Shown here: positions 1 to 12,698 of the stretch, piece by piece
Layout: each line of letters starts with the position of its first letter
Position numbering within the stretch: position 1 is the stretch's first letter
NCBI GenBank assembly: GCA_013397795.1
Contig: VZTJ01002478.1
Span: 373,296 to 437,295 of the forward strand
From: Orthonyx spaldingii
Taxonomy: Eukaryota; Chordata; Aves; Passeriformes; Orthonychidae
Reading direction: 5' to 3'
Length of the DNA: 64,000 nucleotides
Made by a program: the position numbers and the translations under genes
The notes under the pieces: generated by a model
Told to the model about the DNA's origin: nothing
Database searches by the model: none
The model's input: only the letters and a program-made list of their open reading frames with translations

Positions 1-1586
1 TATTCTGAATGTTCTGTACTGTGTCTGACGGGTGAAAGTGTTTTGGGTTTTTTTTATGTGATCAGTATTCTATATCAAATAGTGTTTGCCATAAAATATA
101 CTGAGAGTTAATGTCTAATTAGCTGAAGTTTAATCTCAGAAGCTTGATGAGGAAGAAACCGTGTTTTTCTCAGATTGCCTGTGTAGTTCTGCGTTTAAAA
201 ATGCCTCTTTCTTTCGCTGCCCCTTTCAGATTTTCTTTTATTTTCCCTTAAAGCAAGACCAATAATTATTTAAAAGTCTTTAAAAACAACAGAAAATATA
301 TGGTTATGTGTTGCTTGCTGTGATCATGTTTTTGCTTTTGTATGGTTATGCCATAGCAAGATTAATACAAGTGTAACTCAGTGTATACACGAAGTCAATT
401 TTCTATGCATAAAAGGAATCTAAATTAAAATGGCAGCTTGTAAACTCAATACAGCATGTGACAAGTTGACAAATGGTAAATAAAACCCAGTGAAAAAAGC
501 ACAATTAATTTTACGTCTGCAAATTTGTTCAAGTAGTTGATCTGGCAAACAAAGTTATTGTCTAATCCTCAGAAAATAAGAGATTAATCAGAAAATTACC
601 CAGATAAATATAACTTATCCCTAATCAGTATGGAGGGAAAAAAAAGTGCATACTGTTACTCTAAGAAAACAGGTTTATATATTTGAATTTGCAATTTCTT
701 TTTGCAGTGTTTCAGATTAAAAAATAATCAAGCTTTTCTTAATTGACTTAGGATGAATACTTAGAGTTGCTAGCTAATCCTCCATTCCTTGAAATTAATT
801 CTTAAATTAGAAGAGCAATGTCTAGACCTTCCTGTCCATTGAGGCATAGCAATGAGCACTTAAGATCAAATCTCTTTTCTTTATACAGTAAATGCCTACA
901 TATGTAGTCTGCAACCGTTTAGATTTATTTTCTGTTTTGATCTTCAGCTGTTTCAGTTTGCTTGACAGAGCACAAACACACCGTAAGTACAGTATGTGAA
1001 ACATCCCTCTCATTTATTACTGTAGCTGACTTTGCAATTGCTTTTCCTTTTGGGAATTCTTCTTCAAAGCATTGTAAATATTTATTCAAGGAGTGATCTC
1101 GTGTGTCACATATTTCTTTGGACACATAACTTTAAGAAATGATGTTATGCTATTCTTTTCAATAGAACATGATTCAACTTGAAATTACCTTACTAGGGGG
1201 AGAGAACACCCTCTATCTTTTAGAAATACATGAATTCTTGTTGAAATAACAGTTTAGTGAAAATCCACTTGTGTATTTTTAGAAAATTAAGCAAGTATTG
1301 CTATACTTTTTGAGCAGTAGCACCTGAAAAATTCTGTTTTCAAGTTCTGCACTGTAGAAATATTTTTTTTTTCCATTTAAATACAATATGATGATTCATT
1401 CTAATATAAAGCTAGGGGAAAGATGCAAATTGGTTGCAGATGCTAAGCCATATACTATTACTGCTGGTAATTGGTAGAAGAAATGCTTCCCCTTAATGTT
1501 TTAAATATTATATAGCAGCTTCTGACTAGATGAACTCCGAGGCATAAGAGTATTAGGCAAATTTTAGATATTAAATGTAGACATAA
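1..1586. other. Unique AT-rich non-coding DNA
   Basis: No coding region, RNA gene or recognisable transposable element is visible here. Open frames are short, overlap on both strands and begin at arbitrary ATGs, as expected for neutral AT-rich DNA. Short A and T runs (for example near 640 and 1363) are the only local structure seen. The stretch ends at the target duplication of the solo LTR that follows. Confidence 0.6.
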
Positions 1587-1591
1587 ATTAC
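1587..1591. repeat. Target-site duplication, left copy (ATTAC)
   Basis: ATTAC abuts the left TG of the solo LTR and is repeated exactly at its right end (2477-2481). This marks the insertion site and fixes the element boundary. Confidence 0.8.
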
Positions 1592-2476
1592 TGTCATGAT
1601 CCAATTATTAGGTTCTTAGAAATACCTCTGCCCGAATTAAGGTGCAAATGAGACCATATGCCAGTTAATAGTATGGGTTTTATTTGATAGTAAATATGAG
1701 AGAGAGAGAGAGAGAGAGAGAAGAGAAAGGGAGGAAAAGGAAAAAAAGGCTGAGGGGACAGAGAAGTGACAGAGGCAGAATAAAAGAGTATCACCGCTCC
1801 GTGGGTCCCACTGGCATCCTGATGATTCTCTCCTGCCGGTCTTCTTGATGGTGAAGGTCCCCCAGCAAGCACAGAGTGCCCTGGGTCAATATACCCTCAA
1901 GCCAGGGGGTGATGTCCAGGCATGTCCCTGGAGTTTGCCATTGTCTCTTGCAACAGACTTTGGATCTGTTGCATCACATGTGGTCCTGTAGTGCAAGGCA
2001 TCCGGGGGGGCACCTTGGGGGGTCTTTGATGGTCTCAGCTGCCTCTCACGTGAAAGTCCCGTGGATTTGGCCTGTGGGGTTGGGTTTCACACAGCTGGGC
2101 CAGTTTGTATAGTTGAGGATGGATGTTCAGTAGCTCTGGCCAGAGGTTATGCCACACACCCAAAAATCTCCTCTCCCCCACCGCACTCGGTTGGGGGGGA
2201 TGTTTGTAAGCCTGGCTTCTGTGAGCTGTGTTCCCCCACACCCCAAACTCAGCTGGGCATGATTCTCTCAGTGCAGCTGGTGGCTTTGGCTTTTTGGGGA
2301 TGCATACCTTTTCCCCCAGCCTTGTTTGTTTCAGGTGATTGAACAAAAGGGCTTTCCCTTTATCTAATCAGCAGCTTGGCTTTCAGTCCAAAGTCCCAGT
2401 CTTCAGGCAGGCATCTCTGGTTGTTGCCTTTTGTAGTATCAATGTTTGAGGCATGAATTATTTTCAGTGTCTGACA
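1592..2476 (-). mobile_element. Solo LTR of an endogenous retrovirus, intact ends
   Basis: This 885-bp block has canonical LTR ends on the plus strand, TGTCA at the left and TGACA at the right, forming a short inverted terminal repeat. It is flanked by a perfect 5-bp duplication, ATTAC, at 1587-1591 and 2477-2481. A polyadenylation signal AATAAA reads on the minus strand at 1679-1684, near the left end, so the element is placed on the minus strand. The block is much richer in G and C than its flanks and contains a purine-rich tract at 1698-1749. No gag, pol or env sequence adjoins it, so it is a solo LTR left by recombination between two LTRs. A 5-bp duplication is usual for ERVL/class III elements, so that class is likely, but the family name is not assigned. 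Small open frames on both strands inside it are incidental. Confidence 0.85.
1698..1749. repeat. (AG)n microsatellite within a homopurine tract
   Basis: An AG dinucleotide run (about 1698-1720) continues as mixed purines to 1749, giving 52 bases with no pyrimidine on the plus strand. It lies inside the solo LTR, just past the minus-strand polyadenylation signal. Confidence 0.9.
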
Positions 2477-2481
2477 ATTAC
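2477..2481. repeat. Target-site duplication, right copy (ATTAC)
   Basis: ATTAC follows directly after the CA end of the solo LTR and is identical to the copy at 1587-1591. Confidence 0.8.
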
Positions 2482-5400
2482 ATGTAGTGGGGTTTTTTTT
2501 AGTTTAAAAAATATGGGATTTGTATCTGTCATGCAGATTGAGTTTTCTAAAAGCTCCATTTCATTTTAAACTACCCTGAGTAGCAAAGTTTATGGAGGAT
2601 GAGAAGACATATACGCAGGAAAGCCTGACAAATTCTGCACGACTGAAAAAGCGAGCAAAACCCTCATCGAAATCTACATACAAACGTACACCCACACCCT
2701 CAATATACGTTTATAAAGTGTTGCATTTAGGTAAGCAATACTAATGTATATGGTGCTTAAAATAAAAGTATAAAAGCTCTGAGTTATGTATTTTGAATTT
2801 CAAACTTGTTTTCAAATACAAAATTGCAAGAGGCGTGATGACAAATTTAGATCAATGATTGGAAGATTATCCGACTGAGGTTTGAGAATAAATACAGCAT
2901 TCAAAGTATTACAGTAATTCCCAGCTTCATCATGTTAAGATGTTCTATGACAACAGGCTTTGGATTTTATTTGTCTTACGCATTTTTCTTCTTTCCTCTT
3001 TTTGACAAATCTTAATAAAAGATAGCCCTTGAGAGATTATAACTTGATGTACAATTGTTAAGGAACAATCCTGTTGTACACCATATGCTCTAACACAATG
3101 GTTAGTGCTCCCCTTCAATTCGCTGTTAGGTTTTTTTGGTATTTATGCTGTTATTCCAGAAAATAAGTATTTTTTATGATGGTCTTTAGAATTGCCAAGT
3201 GCTCAAACACCTCAATAGATGTAATTATGAATAAGGTTTTGTTTTATTCTCAATCTTCACACTAATTCAAATAGTTATCACACATTTCTCATCTGCCCCT
3301 ATCCTTTTTACTTTAATTTTCAACTTTGAAGTTAGTGTCTGCTGCTCAAGACTCCTGGATCGTGCTGTGTCCAGAAGCCAAGTGATTGCAATGAGACAGT
3401 TTCATAAATAGAGAGCTGCCATGCTAGAACTAACACCAGCCAATTTCTTCTAAATTAATTTTTTTAAACATTGGCCAGGGGAAAAAAATATAAATATTCC
3501 ACCATGGTTCAACAACAGAAAAATATACAGCACGCAGAAATTGCAGGCATAAATTTCTCACATGGGCTTGCTCTGTTGCTGTTTTCGTGTGTGTCAGCAG
3601 GTGGCGATGAAAGGCAGTGTAGTAGCTGGGAGAAAGTCGCACAAACGAAGTGAAATAAAAAATAATGCTTGGAAGGAATTTGTTTTGTTTTCTGTGCTAT
3701 ATGGGGCTTTGGTCTTCGGAGCATCTTTAGGTTAGGTTACAAAACTAGTTTTATTTCTATTTTATTAGCAAATTGTTCCTTTGTCTTTTGCAGCCCATGA
3801 CTAACATATTTTTGTAATATGCAAATCATTGTCACGGGTGCACTGGTTTTGTGACAAATATGGCAGTATGCACGCAACCTGGGTGAAAGATGAGTGCTAT
3901 GTGTTTGTGAACAGAATACTTAAAGTAATAGGGACAGTAAACTCATTCCTGTGATGCTTGCCACCAGTCCATTAAGAAATTGTATGAGTTAACAACCAAC
4001 AGAATTCCTTCCCAGAGTAAGGAAGGATTTACACAGAAAAAATAACAGAGTATCGGTGCCATCTAGGGATTAATTTTCTTAGTGCTCTGTCACTATTCTT
4101 CCTCTGAGTGTGGGCAGCCTGTAAAAAATGAGCAATGTTTTTAAAGTTGTTTTGCCAATAAGTAACACTCCTGCCTTATGTGCTGCTTTGGAATGATGTA
4201 TGCTGGAAAGTGTCAGTTCCATTTAGGAAAGGATTAAGTACTTAATTTCTTCTAAATCTTGTCTTTATTTTCTCTCTCTTTTTTTGGCCAGAGGCATCTA
4301 CACAACTCACTAAGAGCAGTGGATTTTGGGATGCTGTTGGTGTGACAGCATGTGCTGTTGGTACAATACTTAATTATACAGTAGGCTATTTTCCTTTCCA
4401 CTATAGCTTTTCACTGCTGTTCCATTGTAAACCTTGACCAGAAACTCCCACCTGTGGTCCCACTCTTTTTAAACTTTGTATGAGGTTAATAGATGTTAAT
4501 CAAATAAGAGAAAAATAGGTAAAATCCTTCCTATTTTTGCCACTCTACATTTTCTTTAAGATCACTGGTATTAAATGGGAGTATTCTGTTCAGTGGCAAG
4601 AGTGTGATCTTGGGAAATGTGAACACAGGGGTGAGGATTGAGTTGTATCTAAGGTTTAATAGACAGGAATATGAATGTATGTATCATTAAGCTGTGGTTG
4701 AGGTTTTTTTCTGATGAAAGTATAAACGGAACTATGAGATTTATTGTCCTAGGTAATAGAAAACATAAGTAATTTATGATTGCCATAAATTAATATATGA
4801 AAAAGTAATTTTCTTTCTTTATACTGAAATTCATTATATTTTGCTATAGTTGTTTATGTGCTTTATTTGCTTGAAGTGCATTGCTGACAAATGAGCAGGT
4901 ATGTTTCTTGTGGAGATTGTGGCTTGCTCATTAATCGGTTTAAGCCTGACAATGCACATGGTTGCCTACTTTTATCTCCTGCTTTTCAAATGGTGGAAGT
5001 CTCAAAGCACAGAAGACAACAGGTGGACTTTACTGAGACTTAAGAGGTGATTTTTGTGTTCTGTAACTTGAATAGGTCTACATTGGCCCAGAAAATAATC
5101 CTAGGTACTTCACCATTTCAGCAGTTTTAGCCTCACTCATGCTGTCTCAGATACTCATTCTTGGAGTCTGTCAGTCAACAGACATCAGATTGCCAACACT
5201 TTCTAGAAGGAAAGGAGTTCTCCAAAAATGAGGACAAGAGTTTGTACAACCGATGAAGGAACCATTCTTATGTGCAGTTCATTTTCTCCCAGTAAAGAGA
5301 ATTATGTGTTCTGCTTCCTGGAATGAAATACAATTTAAAAGTAATAATTTTTAGTAATACTTGATATTTCCTCCCCTTTTTCATTTCTTCCAATATAGAT

Positions 5401-6782
5401 TTCGTGTGGAGTTTTTCCAGACCTTTATCAAAAGTCAGCAGCTGACCAAAATGCTGTTGGATACCTGTAGATGGTCACAGCCAGACACTTCATATCACTT
5501 GTTTTGCCGGGAAATCCTCTGTGTTATTTGTGAATACATGCATGTTGCCAACCATTGGAGACACAAGTAATATAGAAATAAGGATTTTTTTCTCCAAATA
5601 TTTTTCAGTTTCATTTTTCTGGATGGTTGGCGGTGCTGTGGACAGTCTGAGATAAATGTCTATGTAGAAATCAAAACATTTTTTTGAAGAGATGTGAAGA
5701 TGAAGAAGCTATTAAGTGAAAATGAAGTATTAGACATCTATAATTAAAATAAAATAATGCAGACTATTAAAGAAGCTTGCTAATTTATAGTTCTTCAGCA
5801 AAAAAGAAATTAAAAATTATTATATGCAAGCTTTTCTTAACTCAGGGATTCATTCTAGTAAATACTTGAAGGACTGTGTATCAGCTCTCAACTATTACAT
5901 CAATTACTAAGTCATTTTTTGAAGGGAACTAAATACACCTATTCTTACCCCATATCTTATACTGTAAAGAATTGTTAAAAATCCAGCTGCACATTAACCA
6001 CACTTCTCATGAAACACGTGTTATCTACTTTAGCACTCTTGACCTTATCATATGGTAATTTTCTAGCTTTTAAGAAGTAATTTTTGAGATTTTCAGAGGT
6101 ACTCCCCGTTTCTTCCTAAGGTGCTTTTGCTGTCTTAAGTAGTCTTTAAATGATTTACTTCTAGTACTTTCCCTTTATATTTTATATGTTGATTGCTTGC
6201 TGAACTCTTGCCTTGATGTATGAATAGTAAACGAAGATATAAAAAGCTTTAAACTCAATTTGAATCAGCTTCTAAAGTCAGACTATTTCATCTGGTAAAT
6301 ACAAGTTTCCTTATCTTTGCTGCTACATAAATTAAAGAGAAGAGTTAATGCAATTAAAAATAACTCAAATAATTTACTACTTAACATATATTGAGAAAGC
6401 TTTGGGTTGCCATTTATTTCATTGAAAATTATTCTTCAGTTTACTTGGATGGTTTATATATGAAACTTTTCCTAGCAAGACAGAAAATGTGTATTTCTTT
6501 TTCATGCTCTACCAAACTTATCAGCTTTGTGCTTAATAGTTCGTAAGGTTTTGAAAAAATTTAAAGAAGGCATCCCATCCTTTAAAAATACAGAGCATAA
6601 TAGCAAAACTTTCACTGAGGTGATTAATATTTAGAATTTTAACATGTTTTAATGTTCTTATTACTGCTTTCTTTAAAATCTTATATAAGGCTTACAACTT
6701 GAACTCTTCCATTGGATAGCAATATTTTCAATAAACCTAGTTACTTGCATGGCAGCATTTTCAGTGAACCCAATTAGAACCT
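2482..6782. other. Unique AT-rich non-coding DNA
   Basis: No gene or clear transposon was recognised. A small open frame at 5361-5570 follows a pyrimidine-rich stretch ending in AG, which superficially resembles a 3' splice site. Its translation has no domain I recognise and there is no matching exon nearby. A nested inverted repeat is present at 3048-3080. Confidence 0.55.
3048..3080. repeat. Nested inverted repeat
   Basis: Outer arms TGTACAA (3048-3054) and TTGTACA (3074-3080) enclose inner arms TTGTT (3055-3059) and AACAA (3064-3068) around a four-base loop. The pairing is short and may be chance. Confidence 0.4.
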
Positions 6783-6825
6783 TAAAATCATAAAATTATA
6801 CAGGTTGAAAGGGACCTATGGTTGT
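6783..6825 (-). mobile_element. Possible CR1 3'-end scrap
   Basis: The string AATCATAAAATTATACAGG followed by TTGAAAGGGACC resembles the reverse complement of the avian CR1 3' terminus, which normally reads as tagaatcatagaat, then a ggttggaagggacc-type motif. Only about 40 bases match, and the sequence downstream is not recognisably CR1. It is either a strongly decayed insertion or a coincidence. Confidence 0.4.
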
Positions 6826-9800
6826 TGTTAGGAAGAATGGGTTAAAAGCAGCAGGATGATAGATTGTCTAAAGTAACCTTGTAGCTGGGAATGCTGAGGC
6901 CTGGAGAATAACACTGAAGGAAACTCCATATATTATACCTACTCTTATTTATTCTCTGTGTTTTGAGAAGTGGAATCTCTGTCTAGATGTAACATAGGTG
7001 CTTACAGAGAGTTGGAGGCACTCTCACAGACATTCTTGAGCTCCCTGTCTTGGGAGAGAGATCAGAGCTCAGAGTAAAAGTAACAAAGTAAAAAAAAAAA
7101 AGCCCACAACTAACAGCAAAGTAATTGTTTGAAATACCCTCAGAAAGCAAGAACCACCCTTGTGCTATAAATAGCATTTAATAAAGACCAATAAATTACA
7201 GTAAGTGATGCTTCTGGAAAGTTAAGGCTTCTGTGGGAGAAGGTCATTTGGAAAGTTACCCGGTACAGATTTAAAATTACTTCCAGGCAATTCAAGACAG
7301 GGAATGAAAAAGGTTAGAACAATTAGAAAGTTTCATTATAGAGTATACTTTTCATTTAGCTTTGACTTCCAGGCACTGAACTTAGTTTGCTGTCTTCCTT
7401 CTCAACTGCTTCAGTCAGTGTTTTGATATTTGTCAAAACCCTTTTGAATTGTCCACTATGAACTAAATTGTCCAAGAACTTCAAAAGCCTCTTTAAAAGT
7501 ATAGGTTAATTTTCTCACGTAACAACACAGCTTGAAATTGAATTTGAGATGACCAACAAAAGATTTCAATCAATATATATTTATTACTCAGTATTTATAG
7601 GTGACTAATGTTGAGAAATTGGCAGGCGTAACTTGTAGAGGTTGTTTTTGTAATTTCTCCTCAGTTACTACTTGCAATATTATCTACCCTGTTCCTGTGC
7701 CAAATAATTATGATTGCTCTGAGTTCCTCCATCTAAAATGTATCCCGTTCCCAAATACTTTTTCTGAATAGTGTCTTTTCTAACAATGTAATTAAATCAC
7801 TCATGATAATCCATCCTCCCAAACATTGCTGTTTCTATTTCTGATGGGTATGGCAAATGTGACTTTTGCCCTGTATGAAGCCCTTTGCAATACTTTGTTC
7901 TTCTAGCCAGCTGTTTCTCACTTTACATCTCTGGCTCATCAGCTGGCTTCTTTCTACTTGGATCTAATCTCTCCTTCATCATTATTCACATCATGGCACC
8001 AGTGCACACATCTGATTGTTCCGTGGTCTACTTGTTATTTTTCTTCTTTTTCCTTTAAGGCATTTTTTCACTCAACATAGATATTTGGAAGGAATTTTCA
8101 GTAAATATCCACAGATGCTCTACTGTTTTTCTTTAAATGCTCCTTTAAAACCTGGATTTGGGATACTTGAAGAAACATGGTAGTTATTAGGTGTGCGTCT
8201 CATAAAACCCCTCCAATGCTGAGTAAAAAACTCTCTATGGGAGATGCATACCTATAGCTCTTGGTTATGAATCAGTTTTCCTCCTCCTTTTAATCTGACC
8301 CAAGAACTACACATCCTAAACAACAGCAGAGTCAGAGTATTTAGAGTGTCTTAATTGCTTCAAGGGATTGCACTTCTGGACAGACTGAGAGCACTGCAAA
8401 GAACAATTCGGGAACAACTCCATACATCTTTCTTGGGTGGAAGTATTTCTTGTATCTATTGACTACATGGGAAGTCATGGTAAACCACTGTCCAAATGGG
8501 ATGCTAAAGGCATGATGTGTTTTCCAGTGTTAGTACTGATATTTATAATATTTTTTGTTTTATTAAGGATCTCTTAGCATTATGCCATAAATTTTCTGAT
8601 CCAAAAATGGGCATTTTTTTAAAATTTATTTGCAAACAGTACTTATATGATCTTATTGACTCATTGGCTGTGTCTGTAAAACATAAATATTTCTAAGCTC
8701 AGTCAATTCATACAGTGTAACAAGGAGAAATTTAGTCATTCTGCCCATCTGATTTACTTGAATTGCTCATTAAATTTTAGAGAGAATTCTGCAGAATAGC
8801 CTGGTAGTGTAACACTGTATACAGGAAAAGTGTTTAGTCCTAGATAGTGTAAGAAATATTAGTGAAAGATGGAAAAGAAAAATGGTTGAATCCGTAAAAA
8901 CTGAATGTAGGAGCTTCTAGAACTCCCAAATAAAACCACTTGCAAATGGAGAGTTAAAAACAAAACAAAAAGTCTTAAAGATATGACTCATTCAAAATAT
9001 GTAATAATAGGTAAAAAATGCAATCCTCATTTATTTGAAGTATTGCTCATGTGAAACAGCTGTAGCTCAATGTTCTTTAAAGGTCTAAGTAAAATTTTTA
9101 CATGTAGTCTCTAAGAACAGAAGCAAGTGAACTGCAAATGTGCATGCTTTCTTTTAATCTGATACATTTCAACAGAGGTAAAGGAAGGTGTTAACTGCAC
9201 AGTTGTTGGGTTTTTTTTTTTAATTTTGAACTGACATTTGTATTTAGGGTTATTTTATGATGCAATGGGCTTAACAGTATTTGATTAAAGCAATTCACTG
9301 AAAGTATGAACTGTTTTATGGCTGCATCCTGTTGACCAAAAATGCTTAAGAATCAGGTGTTAGGTCCAATGTGTCTTTCAGATATCAGTGTCTGAAAAAT
9401 TCTTCAGTGTAGTGTGGCTGGATTATTGGAGATTGGACATTACCCCACTGCAGTGGCAATTTTCCCTTAGAGACACGGTCTGCTAAGTGCTCTGGATGTA
9501 AATCCTGCTGCTGTATTTCAAAATTGGTTTTTAATCCTTTTTAATCTTTTTTTTTTTATAAAATTATGTTGTAAAGACAAGTGTCTAAGTAGTAGTTTAG
9601 ATAAAAAATGTTCTCTCATGTCCTTCAGATCCCTGAATCTTCCCCATAAGTACAATTAAGTATTTGTGTCAGTGGTTATGTTCCTTAAATGTACCATTCA
9701 CTTTTAGAATAAAGAAAGAAAAAGCCAAAACCCTCATCACCACCTCCAAAAGCAGTTATCACATTTAGCCAAACACAGTAAAAGATACTTAATTGCATTT

Positions 9801-10798
9801 ATTAGGGGACTTCTAGACAAATGCTGTCTCACAGTTGATCAAAATTAATTGGAAATTCTCTGTGAAAAAAAACCCCAGAACTTCTACTGTGTGTGAATTA
9901 TGATTATTTTTAGCAACTAAAATATGAAAAGACAGAACTAGAAAGTGTGCTAAATCAATATGTTTAGAAGTTGTTTTAAAATTCTAATGAACAGTCCACT
10001 TTTTTTTGTGTAATCAACAGTTTGTCACTTTACAATTTAATTAACTGTTTCTCATACTTGCAGAAGTATAACAAAATAGGATTTCCTTTACTACATCTGC
10101 TAAATCTGGTCTTGTTCTTCCAAAGTAGTTCCAGCTATGAGCTTACCATAATGCAGGACCAGTTTTCCAGAATTCATGGAGTTTCAAAGTACTTAAAATC
10201 ATTCTAGGAACCAATGTGTGGCTTCTGAAAGCACCTCAGACCTCACACATCTTGTTTTGCTTAAGATTCCTAACTGGCTCATTCTTTTTGTACTCATGTT
10301 GCCCTCCTGAAGTCCAGAAATCTTCATATTTATATAATTCTTTGTTGCTAATTATTTATTTGTAGTTTCTGCCATTTCTGGTTTATGCATGCTTTTGTTG
10401 CTGAGTAATTCTCCATTCTCTAATGGATGGCTGCGTGCAGCTGAGTGTTTTCAATCAGAAGAAAAGGATAGGAAGAGCTTTTGGGTTAATGCAAGCTTAA
10501 GTTCCAGGGCCTGGTAAAACCCTCACAAGCCACACAGCTGAACACTACTTCACAGTCTATTGTGGCTCTTCACTGTAACGAAGTTCCTTCTGTGCTGTTT
10601 GCATAGCTAAGATTGTTCTTCTGCTTTCCCCATTTAAAACTCCTCGTTCCTGCCATAATAATGCTTTTTAAATTGTATTTAGGAGTGACAACTGTAGTGT
10701 ACTTTCATGCTCTTTTTGTGAAAAACACCTGTAAGAGAGGAATGTAGCTCATTCTCACAGAAACCCCATCTGAGGTTTCCAGTTGAATAAAAAGCAGA

Positions 10799-10815
10799 AC
10801 ACACACACACACACA
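10799..10815. repeat. Short (AC)n microsatellite
   Basis: About eight AC dinucleotides in a row, ending in an A run. It is short and probably of low variability. Confidence 0.85.
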
Positions 10816-11029
10816 AAATTAATTACTACACTACTTCAAAAGCACTGCAAACCTTTCATGTTGTACAGCAAACATGCTAGAAATGTCTGTGGTTTCAGCA
10901 GAAAAGAAAACTTACACAGACTGCTGTTGCAAGATATTTAGGCAACTAATAAATTTAATTTCAAGAAATAGGAAAGGTTATTATTGACCACTCAATATTA
11001 TTAAATCCATCATGCTGTCTTTACCTAAC

Positions 11030-11047
11030 TTTTTTTTTTTTTTTTTT
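11030..11047. repeat. Poly(T) run
   Basis: Eighteen consecutive T residues. No retroelement body was recognised on either side, so it is not clearly a retroposon tail. Confidence 0.8.
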
Positions 11048-12552
11048 CAATTAGATGAGGATTTCATAAAATGCTGAGCGGTTTCTGAGAATATACAAAT
11101 CTCTAGCTACTGTTGCAGAGTTAAAGGAAAGAGGCTGATGTGCCCTAAAACAGCAGCTTACAAGAGAAGCAGAATCATTGGTGATTTTTATTTCTTTTCA
11201 AAAGGGAAAAAGTTATTTCCTGACCAGCTCTTAACAGGAATTTTATAAAAGAAGCAGAAGCATTGTGCATGTCCACTGGTAGTTCACTTAGAGAAACACC
11301 GTGTTTTGTAGTCCTTTGTTACTGTATTGTTACTGTCCGTAGAAGTCCCTGACAGCCACTCACACAGAAAGTGTGACAATACAAAGGAGGAAATAAAGGA
11401 AGAAATAACTGTATTAAATTTGTCTACCCTTTATTTAAAGTTGCCATTTTCCCCACAATCTCTCACAAAGTAATTGTTCTGCTATCTAGCTGTAGCAAAT
11501 TTTAACAGCAAGAAACTCATTATTTAAAGGGCTTTTAAATTTCATATTTTATCTCATTCAACAGTAATCTTTCAAATTCTGTTCCTTTATTCTGCTAATA
11601 CCACTGGCTAAATTGCTAGCAGTGTATTATTTCTCATTTGGGTTGATGTTCAATGCTAAAGAAAGCTGTAGTTCCAACATGCACATTTTTTGGTTTTGTG
11701 GCATTCTCAGTGTAATATTCTTGACTATGTTTCACATAAATTGTCTTTGAGAGCTGAGCTTTTCTGTGAAGGAAGGAGAGGACAAAAGGTCGGCATGTTT
11801 AAGTACAGGGTTGTGTTGAAAAGCTAACTTTCCTGCACTCAAGTTTGAAAATTTTGAGGATTCTTTTCTAAATTTTTTTTTTAAGCCTATATATACCTTA
11901 CTCGGGAAGTCCACATTCTTCTGGAATAAAATTGCAAATGGAAAAACTGTGGATGTGTGGCACACGTCTGAGGCAATAGACTACTTTCTTCCTCTATATG
12001 TTATAGTAAGACAGTAACCACCATTAAATCTCTTATACTATCAAATTCTAAAATAAATTATATTATTGTATGGAATATATACAGTGGTATATACATTTAT
12101 GTTCACCTGGAAAAAATAGATTCAATAAAGCTATAATTTAATGTGTGGTGATCTGTCTAGTGATGAAAAATACAAGCATTGCCCTCAGATCTTGGCTAAA
12201 TATGTGTAAATACCTTTTCTAATACTTCATGCACTTGTAAAAGAAACACTTATTCACCCATACATCTCTCTTATATACTGCCTATTTTGTTGAGGTTTAG
12301 AATCAATATATCGTTTAAAAAATAAGTTTCTGATTTCTAGATTAGGTCTCAGAATTATTAGAATTATATTGAGCTAAGAAAATGACTTTTACTATTTGTA
12401 AATTTTTCTTAATGACTTCTAGGTTCTGTTGAGAATAATTCATTTTGCTAAACCGTAAGGTTTTTGGCACAATTTTATATACCATTCTACAGTTATCTTA
12501 TTTGCAAAGTAAATAAATAACCTCATAATATCTGTAATATGTTTGTCATTAA

Positions 12553-12597
12553 ACATTCACATGATGAAAAAAAGCTGAAATATTTCAGGTTTCTTTT
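12553..12597. repeat. Palindromic direct repeat, copy 1
   Basis: This 45-base unit matches copy 2 (12637-12681) without gaps at 36 of 45 positions. It contains the perfect 14-base palindrome CTGAAATATTTCAG at 12575-12588 and ends directly at the assembly gap. The pair was found by reading the two flanks of the gap; no known family name is assigned. Confidence 0.65.
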
Positions 12598-12635
12598 NNN
12601 NNNNNNNNNNNNNNNNNNNNNNNNNNNNNNNNNNN
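12598..12635. other. Assembly gap (38 N)
   Basis: Thirty-eight N bases. The gap lies between two diverged copies of a palindrome-bearing repeat, so it may hide further copies, and its written length may not be the true one. Open frames reading through it are artefacts. Confidence 0.98.
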
Positions 12636-12636
12636 A

Positions 12637-12698
12637 AAATTCAAAAGATAAAAAAAACCTAAAATTTTTTAGGTTTTTTTTTTTTTTTTTTTTTTTTT
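12637..12698. repeat. Palindromic direct repeat, copy 2, plus poly(T)
   Basis: Copy 2 of the unit occupies 12637-12681, offset 84 bases from copy 1 as written. It contains a foldback with 15-base arms: 12650-12664 (an A run, then CCTAAAA) pairs with 12667-12681 (TTTTAGG, then a T run) around a two-base spacer. The right arm continues into an uninterrupted T run, 12674-12698. Such a foldback with a long homopolymer is hard to sequence and fits the neighbouring gap. Confidence 0.65.

Larger units (their letters stand above)
6826..12552. other. Unique AT-rich non-coding DNA
   Basis: No gene or clear transposon was recognised. Local simple sequence includes a T run near 9210, an AC dinucleotide run at 10799-10815 and an 18-base T run at 11030-11047. 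Short open frames here, such as 10022-10207 and 11732-11965, have no recognisable domains. Confidence 0.55.

Noticed and set aside
5361..5570. Possible exon after a polypyrimidine-AG
   Set aside because: T-rich stretches ending in AG are common in this DNA, and the peptide has no recognised homology and no partner exons.
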